NCBI GenBank assembly: GCA_036443405.1
Contig: JAZFYD010000074.1
Coordinates: forward strand, 1 to 24,432
Direction: 5' to 3'
Source: JAZFYD01 sp036443405
GTDB lineage: Bacteria > Planctomycetota > PLA2
DNA: 24,432 nt
Both the position numbers and the translations under genes were made by a program. Of this stretch, positions 1 through 6,772 are shown piece by piece (position 1 is the stretch's first letter; the number at the start of each line of letters is the position of its first letter). The notes beneath the pieces are model-generated. The model made no database searches. It was not told the DNA's origin and was given only the letters and a program-made list of their open reading frames with translations.

Positions 1-29
1 TGGGGGTTCGACTCCCCCCCTCGGCACCA
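1..29 (+). tRNA. 3' end of a tRNA, probably tRNA-Leu (cut by the window edge)
   Basis: Only the last 29 nt are inside the window. They show a T arm (GGGGG stem, TTCGACT loop, CCCCC stem at 2-18), a 3' acceptor strand CCTCGGC at 19-25, discriminator A at 26 and an encoded CCA at 27-29. The acceptor would pair with GCCGAGG at the missing 5' end. GCCGAGG with discriminator A is typical of bacterial tRNA-Leu, but the anticodon lies outside the window, so the amino-acid assignment is inference. Confidence 0.85.
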
Positions 30-35
30 AATCGA

Positions 36-66
36 ATCCCCCCTGTCGCTAGGTAAGGGGGTTTTT
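36..66 (+). terminator. Rho-independent terminator after the tRNA
   Basis: A C-rich arm at 38-43 pairs with GGGGG at 57-61, followed at once by TTTTT (62-66). The stem is short (5 bp) but purely G-C, and its position 9 nt after the CCA end fits transcription termination of the tRNA gene. Confidence 0.7.
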
Positions 67-145
67 CGTGCGCGACGGCCGGCAGCGGCGCCGGCCTGCA
101 CGATGCGTGGCGAAGGCGGGCCGAATAGCCACTCGCCCTCATCGC

Positions 146-151
146 TATACT
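146..151 (+). promoter_or_regulatory. Candidate -10 element of the 183-1868 lipoprotein gene
   Basis: The hexamer TATACT stands out in a GC-rich spacer and lies 31 nt upstream of the ATG at 183. That would leave a leader of about 25 nt carrying the GAGG ribosome-binding site. No convincing -35 hexamer is visible. Confidence 0.4.
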
Positions 152-182
152 GCGCAACCCGACCCATCCAACGAGGACCACG

Positions 183-1868
183 ATGAGATTCGCCCTAATC
201 ACTTCACTCTGCTTCGCCGCTCTTGTCGGCTGCAGCGCAAACGAAAGCGACGTCGCCAGCGCGACCGCCAAGGCGCCGCTGCTCAGCGCAACCGACGACC
301 TCGGCACGCTCGTGCCGGCCGACGCGGTCGCGTTTTTGTATCTCCCGGTTCCGGGCGAGTTCCAGACGGCTGTCAAATCACTCGTCTCTGCCATCAACCC
401 GGGCATGGCGGACAAGTTCGACGCGTTCGAGCCGTTTGGCGCGGCGGGCATCGACAAGAACGACATCGACATATCGCGGCCGATGGCCCTCGCGGTCTCG
501 CTGCCTTCCGAGGGACCGCCGCAACCGATTCTCACCTTCATCATCCCGGTGAAGGATGCGCCGGCGAGCCTCGCGGCGCGCGCGGAACGCGGCTTGCCCG
601 GCTCCGCCATCGCGGCCGGCAACTACGTCGGCGTTTCGTTCCATCCGGCATACGCGGCGGGCACGGCCACACCGGCCATCGCCAAGAACCTTGCGGCCGG
701 ACATGTCTGCGCACGTATCGACATGAAGGGGCTGGTCGCGCGTCTCGGACCGATGCTGGATAAATTCTCGAATCCTGCCGCGCTCGCGGCGATCAACCCC
801 GAGATGGCCGCGACGCCGCAGGCCGCCGAGACGCTCGGCGCGATGATGAAGGGCGCGCGGACGTTCCTCGATTCGCTGGACAGCGTGCAGGCGTCCGTGA
901 CGTTTGACGGCGGTGTCGCCGACATCCGCGCCGAGTTGACGATGGTGGAGGGCAGCAAACTCGACATCCCGTTGGCAGGCGGCGGGTTCGGGGATGCGGC
1001 CAAGTCCCTCGCGGCGAAGGACGCCGGGTTTGTGTTCCTCGCGCGTGCGAACTGGTCGTCGATGATGGACCTCATCGAACCCATGCTGCAGGGCCTGGTG
1101 GAGGCGATGCCTCCGGAACAGAAACAGGGCATGGAGCACTACCTCGCCAAGTCGCGCGAGCTCTACGACTCCATGGGCGACACGATGGCAGTCGCCGGCG
1201 ACCTCACGAGCGAAGGCATGGTGATGACGGGCTACGCCAACACCAAGGACGTCAACAAGTACCTCGCCGACTATCGCGAGCTGATCGAGTCTCCGATGAT
1301 GAAGAACTTCGGCGCCGAAACGATGAGCCTGGAACCGGAGACGGTCGACGGCGTCGAGATGCAGCGCTTCACGCTGAAGTTCAACACGCGCGACCTCTTG
1401 GCGCGAAGCGGCGGCGAGGAGCTGTCCCCCGAGGCGATGGAGCAGGCCGAGGCGATGATGGAGAACATGATGAACACCATGTTCGGGCCCGACGGGTTCC
1501 AGTACCGAATCGGCGCGGTCGGCAACAACGTCGTGTTCGCGATGGGCGGCGACAAAGAGAACGCGGCGCGAGCCGTCGAGGCGGCCAAGAACAAGAGCGG
1601 CTCGCTGCCGCCCGCAGCGCAGGCCGCGCTCGATCGCGTGCAGGGCAATGCATCGTTCCTGATGTATGCCGACTGCCGTCAGTTCCTTAGCTGGTCGATG
1701 AACCTCGCGCGCAGCATGCAGCCCGAGCTTCCGATTCCGCCCATCCCGGACGGCCCTGCGGTTCCGCTCCTGATCACGGCGTCCAGCGATGGCGCGACAC
1801 ACGTCATGAACGTGCGGTTGGACATCGCGGGCATCGCCAAGATCATGCCGAGTCCGCAGCCCAGATAG
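183..1868 (+). CDS. Large secreted lipoprotein of unknown function
   Basis: This 561-residue protein begins with a basic and hydrophobic segment ending in a lipobox (L-V-G-C, Cys17), so it should be exported and lipid-anchored. The start is supported by GAGG about 8 nt before the ATG. The mature part is Met- and Ala-rich, with one pattern (VPADAVAFLYLPVP near residues 43-56, then paired beta/alpha stretches) that loosely resembles DUF3352-like lipoproteins of planctomycetes. I see no catalytic motif, and the family match is from memory and weak. A GMM/EAMMENMM methionine-rich segment lies around residues 418-434. The gene stands alone, between a tRNA terminator and a strong terminator, convergent with the SRPBCC gene. 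A substrate-binding or envelope role is possible but not shown. Confidence 0.85.
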   Translation: MRFALITSLCFAALVGCSANESDVASATAKAPLLSATDDLGTLVPADAVAFLYLPVPGEFQTAVKSLVSAINPGMADKFDAFEPFGAAGIDKNDIDISRPMALAVSLPSEGPPQPILTFIIPVKDAPASLAARAERGLPGSAIAAGNYVGVSFHPAYAAGTATPAIAKNLAAGHVCARIDMKGLVARLGPMLDKFSNPAALAAINPEMAATPQAAETLGAMMKGARTFLDSLDSVQASVTFDGGVADIRAELTMVEGSKLDIPLAGGGFGDAAKSLAAKDAGFVFLARANWSSMMDLIEPMLQGLVEAMPPEQKQGMEHYLAKSRELYDSMGDTMAVAGDLTSEGMVMTGYANTKDVNKYLADYRELIESPMMKNFGAETMSLEPETVDGVEMQRFTLKFNTRDLLARSGGEELSPEAMEQAEAMMENMMNTMFGPDGFQYRIGAVGNNVVFAMGGDKENAARAVEAAKNKSGSLPPAAQAALDRVQGNASFLMYADCRQFLSWSMNLARSMQPELPIPPIPDGPAVPLLITASSDGATHVMNVRLDIAGIAKIMPSPQPR

Positions 1869-1889
1869 CGCACGCGAAACACGAACACA

Positions 1890-1923
1890 AACGAGGACCA
1901 CGGGTCATTCCGTGGTCCTCGTT
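1890..1923. terminator. Strong bidirectional terminator hairpin between convergent genes
   Basis: A perfect 14-bp inverted repeat (arms 1890-1903 and 1910-1923, loop GTCATT) lies 21 nt after the lipoprotein stop and 11 nt after the stop of the opposite SRPBCC gene. On the plus strand it runs into GTTTGCG and on the minus strand into TTTGTGTTCG, so both sides have a short T-rich tail. It can serve both genes. The first 13 nt of its left arm are identical to the ribosome-binding region of the lipoprotein gene at 170-182. Confidence 0.85.
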
Positions 1924-1934
1924 GTTTGCGCTTG

Positions 1935-2399
1935 CTACTTGGCGCTTGCCATCAGGAAGTCCCCGAGCTTGCCCAGCGCCGCGGTCCAACCCGCCTGGAT
2001 GATGTCCGGCAGGTAGTGCGGTTCGCGGTCTTCGGGGATGTTGTCGTGGGTTAGCCGCACGCGCGTGGCGCCGTCCTCTTCCAAGAAGTCGACGGTGACC
2101 GTCATCGTGGGGCCGCCCATGGGCGACGCGGACGCGTAGGCTAGGCGTTTAGGCGGATCGAACTCAGTGAATTTCGCCTCGCCCGGGAATTCGCCCATCT
2201 CGCCGAGGGTCATCGTGTGGTTGTAGGCCCCGCCGATCTTCGGCTCGATCTCGCTCTTCACCGCGGTGGTCTGCGCGCAGCCCCACCATTGCTGCACCTT
2301 GCTGGTCGCGATCCACGCGTCGAACACCACCTCCCGCGGTGCGTCGTAGTGGCGCGTGATCGTCAGTGTGCCGCCGTCAAAACTCGCTTCCGTACTCAT
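1935..2399 (-). CDS. SRPBCC / AHSA1-type ligand-binding domain protein
   Basis: This 154-residue protein is a single START/Bet v1-like domain of the AHSA1 (activator of Hsp90 ATPase homologue) subgroup. Typical features are the opening 'LTITRHYDAPREVVFDAWIA', 'WWG' near residue 39, 'G(G)AYNHTM' in the middle strand, the DPPKRLAY turn, and a long C-terminal amphipathic helix with 'GW'. Bacterial members bind small hydrophobic ligands, but the ligand here is unknown. The gene follows the ArsR gene by 16 bp, and its AAAGGAG ribosome-binding site overlaps the ArsR TAA, so the two should be translated from one message. ArsR plus AHSA1-type SRPBCC is a very common bacterial pair. Family assignment is firm; cellular role is not. 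Confidence 0.93.
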   Translation of the reverse strand: MSTEASFDGGTLTITRHYDAPREVVFDAWIATSKVQQWWGCAQTTAVKSEIEPKIGGAYNHTMTLGEMGEFPGEAKFTEFDPPKRLAYASASPMGGPTMTVTVDFLEEDGATRVRLTHDNIPEDREPHYLPDIIQAGWTAALGKLGDFLMASAK

Positions 2400-2415
2400 G
2401 ACCGGTGCTACTCCT

Positions 2416-2775
2416 TTACGTGCCCTTCTGGTTCTTCAGATCACGTTCTTGCAGGTATTCGTCCACGGCATCGAACTGCCGCTGCCAGTACTTCGCATAG
2501 GTCGCGATCCAACCGCGCGCCTCTTCGATGGGCCGCGGGTCGACTTTGATGTGGTGCTCCCGCCCGCGCCTCGTGCGGCGAATCAACCCCGCGCGCTCGA
2601 GAACGCGCAGGTGCTTGGAGATCGCGGGTTGCGAAACGTCATAGGGCGCCGCCAGGGCCGAGACGTTCGTTTCACCCTCGGAGAGCTGCGCGAGCATCCC
2701 GCGCCGTGTGGGATCCGAAAGCGCCCCGAAGACCCGGTCGAGCTCGACCTCCGCACCAGGCTGTTTCATAACCAT
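2416..2775 (-). CDS. ArsR/SmtB-family transcriptional regulator
   Basis: With the start at 2775 (MVMKQPG) this is a 119-residue winged-helix repressor. Helix 'LDRVFGALSDPTRRGMLAQL', the recognition helix 'VSQPAISKHLRVLERAGLI' and the wing 'RRTRRGREHHIKVD' are all canonical. There is no metal-binding CxC motif, so it belongs to the non-metal ArsR branch that pairs with SRPBCC proteins. The frame stays open to 2826, but family alignment favours 2775 or 2769. Both candidate ATGs lie inside the palindrome ATAACCATATGGTTAT and no Shine-Dalgarno precedes them, which suggests a leaderless message. It is first in a two-gene operon with the SRPBCC gene and probably represses itself. Confidence 0.93.
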   Translation of the reverse strand: MVMKQPGAEVELDRVFGALSDPTRRGMLAQLSEGETNVSALAAPYDVSQPAISKHLRVLERAGLIRRTRRGREHHIKVDPRPIEEARGWIATYAKYWQRQFDAVDEYLQERDLKNQKGT

Positions 2776-2783
2776 ATGGTTAT
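2768..2783. promoter_or_regulatory. Palindromic operator of the ArsR/SRPBCC operon
   Basis: ATAACCATATGGTTAT is a perfect 16-bp palindrome and strikingly AT-rich in this DNA. It lies exactly where the ArsR gene begins: the two possible start codons (first bases at 2775 and 2769 on the minus strand) are within it. Such a dyad at the start of an ArsR gene is the expected binding site of the dimeric repressor. Binding has not been shown; the role is inferred from symmetry and place. Confidence 0.8.
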
Positions 2784-2926
2784 GTGTTAGTGCGGCCGGC
2801 CCGCGGGCGCAAGGCTCTTCTTGCATCTACCCACTTTCCGGCTTGCCAACGCGCACGCATGCGATACGTTGCCCCGTTGGGACCGACGTTGTCCCCGCAC
2901 AAACGGAAAACTCAGGACAGAAAGTG

Positions 2927-3058
2927 ATGATCGAGAGATTCCCCACGGCCAGCGGCCGATCCGACCTGCGCTCCTTCGACCACGGTCGCCAGGCGCAAAA
3001 AGGCCGGAATCCCGGCGGCAAACGCGGCACCCGCGGCCGCCGCCGCCCGCGCGGCTAG
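2927..3058 (+). CDS. Possible 43-residue very basic small protein
   Basis: An ATG at 2927 is preceded by AGGA about 8 nt upstream and opens a 43-codon frame ending at TAG 3058. The product is unrecognised, with a C-terminal half made almost wholly of Arg, Lys, Gly and Pro (for example GKRGTRGRRRPRG) and no predicted membrane segment. Third codon positions are strongly G or C, as in the neighbouring genes. It fills part of an otherwise gene-free 400-bp gap, and a tandem hairpin repeat begins at the base after the stop codon. Such a basic peptide could bind nucleic acid, but random GC-rich sequence also yields Arg/Gly/Pro-rich frames, so this remains a candidate. Confidence 0.35.
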   Translation: MIERFPTASGRSDLRSFDHGRQAQKGRNPGGKRGTRGRRRPRG

Positions 3059-3141
3059 GCTGGCTCAACGGCTGACGCCGTAGTGATGCTGGCTCAACGG
3101 CTGACGCCGCAGTGATGCTGGCTCAACGGCTGACGCCGTTG
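3059..3141. repeat. Three tandem copies of a 29-bp hairpin repeat
   Basis: The unit GCTGGCTCAACGGCTGACGC plus CGYAGTGAT is repeated head to tail at 3059-3087 and 3088-3116 (one mismatch), with a third, shortened copy at 3117-3141. The third copy contains the perfect dyad CAACGGC-TGAC-GCCGTTG (3124-3141); in copies 1 and 2 only the inner ACGGC-TGAC-GCCG(T) part is symmetric. Related hairpins flank the tmRNA gene near 23025 and 23420. The array lies between the possible small ORF and the end of the GNAT gene. It has no protein-coding or CRISPR-like character and looks like a REP-type dispersed element. Confidence 0.9.
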
Positions 3142-3176
3142 AAGCGTGTTCCGGTAGCGCAGCCCGCGGACGTTGG

Positions 3177-3686
3177 CTAGAGCGCCTTGCGCAACTCCCA
3201 GAGGTCGCGCAAATCCACGCCGTCGATGCCCTCACGCGTCTTGTGCGACTTCACGCGCCGCACCTCGTCCATCGCGTCGTGATGGAGCCGCATCAGCCGG
3301 TACCCGCGGCGGACATAGAAGCCGAGCGCGGCCGCGTTGTCGTTGGTCGTCATCAGCATCATCTCGGACACGCCGCGTGATTGGCACTCGCGCTCCGCGG
3401 CTGCGAGCAGATCGGAGCCGTACCCGCGGCCGTGCTCGAACGCATCCAGCGTCACGATCTCGGCGCGCACGCCGTCGATGGCCCAGGTCACGAGTGCCTT
3501 TGCGTGCGCGTCGTCTCCGGCGGCGCTCGGCACGATCAGACCTTCGACATCCGCGGGGTAGTAATGCCGCGGGATCGAGACGATGGGAATCCCCCACTCG
3601 CTCCACACGCGCTCGATCAGTTCCGTCGATGCGCGCGTGATTTCGGGAGAAGAGCGCTCGGGGCCAGCCATGCCAGCCCCGAGCAT
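3177..3686 (-). CDS. GNAT-family N-acetyltransferase
   Basis: This 169-residue protein carries the GNAT core in its second half: strand 'GVRAEIVTLDAFE', the acetyl-CoA pyrophosphate loop H-G-R-G-Y-G-S followed by helix DLLAAAERECQSRG, and motif B 'TTNDNAAALGFYVRRGYRL', where Asn and Tyr positions fit the family. It should transfer an acetyl group from acetyl-CoA to an amine; the substrate cannot be read. The ATG at 3686 has AGGA about 9 nt upstream; an internal ATG at 3671 is a possible alternative. The gene begins 31 bp after the end of the ARPP-1-type lipoprotein gene on the same strand, so the two may share a transcript, although their roles do not obviously connect. Confidence 0.9.
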   Translation of the reverse strand: MLGAGMAGPERSSPEITRASTELIERVWSEWGIPIVSIPRHYYPADVEGLIVPSAAGDDAHAKALVTWAIDGVRAEIVTLDAFEHGRGYGSDLLAAAERECQSRGVSEMMLMTTNDNAAALGFYVRRGYRLMRLHHDAMDEVRRVKSHKTREGIDGVDLRDLWELRKAL

Positions 3687-3717
3687 ACCCGTCTTTCCTG
3701 AGAGGTTTTCTCTCCGT

Positions 3718-4971
3718 CTACCTGGCCGTCCAGTCCCGTGTCAGCACGAGGCTAGTCCCGGCAACGGCCAGCACGCAGTCATTGCCGTAGCCGACTTCGT
3801 GCCGCCGTGTCTTGTTGGTGTTCGCGGCGCGCGTTTTCTGTTCCTCCGCGATGGCGCCGTCGATCGTGGAAAGGAAGTTCGCCATCGTTTTGTCGTCGCA
3901 CACGGGCGCGGCTTTCTCGCTCTTGCCCGTCGGCTCGACGGCCCGGGCGAGACGTGCCTCGAGCGCAACGGACGTCGCCAGCGAGTCCAGATGCGCCCGG
4001 AATATCCTGGAGTGGGCGAAGGCACGCGCGGCCGTGGGTTGGCCGTTGATCGCGTAGGCGAATCCCACCGGCGGATGCGCCGATTCGATCTGCGCAACGA
4101 GTCGATCTCGAACCACGTCGAACGTCGTGTCCGCCACGTCCTCGGGAACTTCGAGCACCTCGGTCAGGCTTGTGTTGAACGTCAGCCTCACTCTGACGGG
4201 CTCGCTCATGATGATCTCGATCTCGCTCGACGCCGGGACGTCAGACGCTCGCACGAACGACTCCTGCACGACGGTTCGCGAGTTCGCGACCTCCTCCCAT
4301 ACCTTGGCCTGGTCCTTGTCGTAGCAGTGCTTCCGCACGTCCTTGGGGGCCAGGCCCCTCGACGCGAGAAACAGCCCTTCGGTGTCGATACCACCGCGTG
4401 ACGCAGTCCAGCGTCCCCGCTCGACACAAAACGCATCCACGGGCACGGTGGCGCCGGCCTGAATCACAAAGTCCTGGCCGATCTGCCGGTCTTGCTTCCC
4501 GCCTTTGACGACGGTGCCCGCCAGAACCAGGATGGGCTTGTCGCCCTTGTTTTCGATCACGAGCGTGTCCACACGCGCGGATCTCCCTTCGAGCTGCTGA
4601 ACCACTTCCTCCAGCACCTCCTCGACATCCTCATCGGTTTGCGCCGTTTCGAGCGACTCCGGGATGTTGATGTCGGGAATCTCGTCGTTCTCGGTACCCG
4701 CGGCATCGAGTTCGCGGACTACCGCGAGGTTCTTCTGCTGCGCCTGTTCCAGCGTCACGAACTCACCGGGGTCGTCCGGCTCCGCTTCGGGGTAGATCGG
4801 CCACACCGTGAGGTTGCCGGTGCTCATGGGCCGGCCCAGAAAGAGCCCGCCACCGAGTTGAGCGACGGCCTGGGGCCCTCCCCGAACTTCCGGCGTGGGC
4901 TGTTGCTCCGAACAAGCTGCAACGAGCACTGCCAAGACACCAACTGCGAACCAACGCGTGACTCCACTCAT
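3718..4971 (-). CDS. Lipoprotein with an ARPP-1-like domain
   Basis: The 417-residue product has a clear lipoprotein signal (VLVAAC, Cys20) and a very strong GGAGGT ribosome-binding site 5 nt before the ATG. Residues about 50-195 match the pattern I associate with the ARPP-1 family: 'NLTVWPIY' near 53-60, 'VTLEQAQ' at 72-78, then 'VENKGDKPILVLAGTVVKGGKQDRQIGQ'-type strand-loop-strand (about 138-166) and 'AFCVERGRW' (180-188). An acidic helical insertion of about 40 residues (90-130) splits the domain. The C-terminal half, about 200 residues, is not recognised. ARPP-1 has no established biochemical activity. The gene diverges from the DUF4139 gene across 167 bp and precedes the GNAT gene. Family call is moderately sure; function unknown. 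Confidence 0.8.
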   Translation of the reverse strand: MSGVTRWFAVGVLAVLVAACSEQQPTPEVRGGPQAVAQLGGGLFLGRPMSTGNLTVWPIYPEAEPDDPGEFVTLEQAQQKNLAVVRELDAAGTENDEIPDINIPESLETAQTDEDVEEVLEEVVQQLEGRSARVDTLVIENKGDKPILVLAGTVVKGGKQDRQIGQDFVIQAGATVPVDAFCVERGRWTASRGGIDTEGLFLASRGLAPKDVRKHCYDKDQAKVWEEVANSRTVVQESFVRASDVPASSEIEIIMSEPVRVRLTFNTSLTEVLEVPEDVADTTFDVVRDRLVAQIESAHPPVGFAYAINGQPTAARAFAHSRIFRAHLDSLATSVALEARLARAVEPTGKSEKAAPVCDDKTMANFLSTIDGAIAEEQKTRAANTNKTRRHEVGYGNDCVLAVAGTSLVLTRDWTAR

Positions 4972-5014
4972 GGGTCACCTCCTAGCTGTTGTTCTGCGAG
5001 CGGCCGACAACCCC

Positions 5015-5020
5015 AACATA
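5015..5020 (-). promoter_or_regulatory. Candidate -10 element for the ARPP-1-type lipoprotein gene
   Basis: Read on the minus strand the hexamer is TATGTT, placed 43 nt before the ATG at 4971 within the 167-bp divergent spacer. A transcript from here would include the GGAGGT ribosome-binding site. No clear -35 hexamer accompanies it, so support is weak. Confidence 0.3.
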
Positions 5021-5138
5021 CGTAGGTTGGACGCGGCCGCGCGACTCGGCCCTGTAAAAACCGCGAGATCCCGTCGGGAACTTCATCCGCCCGAATTCGT
5101 CCAACGCCGCGACCCATCGGCCAACGAGGTAAAGCAAG

Positions 5139-6665
5139 ATGATGAACTCGATACGGATCGCCCTCGCGGCGATCTTTTACGCAACGCTGTTCCCGGCGAG
5201 CGCCGCAGTTGCCGGTGAGCGCACGGCCGAAGGCGTCGGCCTGACCATCTACAGCGCCCCGCATCGCGCGCAGCAACAGATCTACAACCCCTCCACGCGC
5301 CGCTGGGAACTGCCGCCGCAGGGTTACGCCATCGTCAAGGAGTGGCGCAAGATGGAGCTGAAGGCGGGCGCGAACACGCTGCGCTTTCAGGACGTCGCCG
5401 CGCGCATCGACGCGACGACGGTGCACTTCAAGTCGGTGACGGACCCCGACGGCACCGCTGTTCTCGAGCAGAACTACGAATACGACCTCGTCAGCGCCGA
5501 CAAGATCCTCTCGAAGTACATTGGCCGCGCGCTCACCCTCGATCTCGCCGACAACAAGACCGCCGCCGGCACCCTGCTGAGTTACGACGCCTCGCAGATC
5601 GTGCTGCAGACCGACGACGCTGCCACGCCGATTCAGATCCTGCAGCGCGGCAACAACGTAAAGAACATCCGATTCGGCGCGCTGCCCGGCGGTTTGATCA
5701 CCAAACCGACGCTCGTCTGGATGCTCGACGCCGAAAAAGCAGGCACGCACCTCGTGAAGGTGACCTATCAGACGTCCGCGATGAGCTGGAACGCCGACTA
5801 CACCGCCGTGATCTCCGCCAACGACAAGGCCCTGGATCTCAGCGCGTGGGTCACGATCAAGAACCAGTCCGGGGCGAGCTATGACAACGCGCAACTCAAG
5901 CTGGTGGCCGGCGACGTGCATCGCGCTCCGGCGCCGGGATCCCCTGCGGCACCCGGGGCCGCGTTTCTCGGCGCGAAACGCAGGGCGGGCCAGGCGGGCT
6001 TTCAGGAGAAGTCGTTTTTCGAGTACCACCTCTACACGCTCGGGCGCAAGACGACGCTGGCCGACCGCTCGATCAAACAGATCGAACTGTTCCCGCCCGT
6101 CGAGGGCGTGACCGCCCGCAAGGTCTTTCTCTACTACGGCGGCGCGGGCCGGCACTCCTACGGCGGCGGGCCGTATCTCGACCGCAACTACGGCATCACG
6201 TCCAACTCCAAGGTCGATATCTACCTGCTGTTCAAGAACAAGAAGGAGTTCGGCCTCGGACTGCCGCTGCCCGCGGGCCGCGTGCGGGTCTACAAGATGG
6301 ACGAAGCGGACGACTCGCTCGAGTTCATCGGCGAGGACGCGATCGACCACACGCCGAAGGACGAGACCGTCCAGCTCAAGCTCGGAAGCGCGTTCGACAT
6401 CATCGGCGAGCGCAAGCAGACCGACTTCCAGGTCAACTACAACGCCCACTGGATGAAGGAGAGCTTCGAGATCCGCCTCCGGAATCACAAGGAGACCGAC
6501 GTCGAGGTCATCGTGAAGGAGAACATGTACCGCTGGGCCAACTGGAGCATCCGGGATCAGAGCCACGCGTTCTCCAAGGAGGACGCACGGACGGTTCACT
6601 TCCCGCTGAAAGTGAAAAAGGACGGGGAGACGGTGCTGCGGTACACGGTGACGTACACCTGGTAA
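5139..6665 (+). CDS. Exported DUF4139 domain-containing protein
   Basis: The 508-residue protein opens with a Sec signal peptide ending near ASAAVAG (about residue 25). An N-terminal segment 'EGVGLTIYSAPHRAQQQIYNP...GYAIVKEWRKMEL' is followed by the DUF4139 core: 'LVWMLDAEKAGTHLVKVTYQTSAMSW-NADYTAVI' around 200-225, 'LSAWVTIKNQSGASYDNAQLKLVAGDVHR' near 235-265, and a C-terminal 'VEVIVKENMYRWANWSI...LRYTVTYTW' beta region. This family of beta-rich envelope proteins is widespread and its function is unclear. GAGG lies 9 nt before the first of two adjacent ATGs. It appears monocistronic, divergent from the ARPP-1-type lipoprotein and followed by a glycosyltransferase. Confidence 0.88.
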   Translation: MMNSIRIALAAIFYATLFPASAAVAGERTAEGVGLTIYSAPHRAQQQIYNPSTRRWELPPQGYAIVKEWRKMELKAGANTLRFQDVAARIDATTVHFKSVTDPDGTAVLEQNYEYDLVSADKILSKYIGRALTLDLADNKTAAGTLLSYDASQIVLQTDDAATPIQILQRGNNVKNIRFGALPGGLITKPTLVWMLDAEKAGTHLVKVTYQTSAMSWNADYTAVISANDKALDLSAWVTIKNQSGASYDNAQLKLVAGDVHRAPAPGSPAAPGAAFLGAKRRAGQAGFQEKSFFEYHLYTLGRKTTLADRSIKQIELFPPVEGVTARKVFLYYGGAGRHSYGGGPYLDRNYGITSNSKVDIYLLFKNKKEFGLGLPLPAGRVRVYKMDEADDSLEFIGEDAIDHTPKDETVQLKLGSAFDIIGERKQTDFQVNYNAHWMKESFEIRLRNHKETDVEVIVKENMYRWANWSIRDQSHAFSKEDARTVHFPLKVKKDGETVLRYTVTYTW

Positions 6666-6759
6666 GCCTCGGAAACAATTGCACGCGATCCGTCCCACGA
6701 TCGGCGGATCGCGCAGGTAATTGGGGATTCAACTCCTTGGGGGCGGGCGGCACACGAGC

Positions 6760-6765
6760 GATAAT
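6760..6765 (+). promoter_or_regulatory. Candidate -10 element, leaderless start of the glycosyltransferase
   Basis: GATAAT ends 7 nt before the GTG at 6773, the spacing expected between a -10 element and a transcription start at the start codon itself. No Shine-Dalgarno is visible before this GTG, which fits leaderless translation. Confidence 0.4.
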
Positions 6766-6772
6766 CCCTCCC

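Noticed and set aside
3059..3141. A CRISPR array
   Set aside because: The 29-bp units follow each other without unique spacers, the dyad is in the unit itself, and no cas gene is present.
4968..6698. A 576-codon leftward frame opposite the DUF4139 gene
   Set aside because: The composition is that of a shadow frame, and the plus strand carries the signal peptide and DUF4139 motifs.
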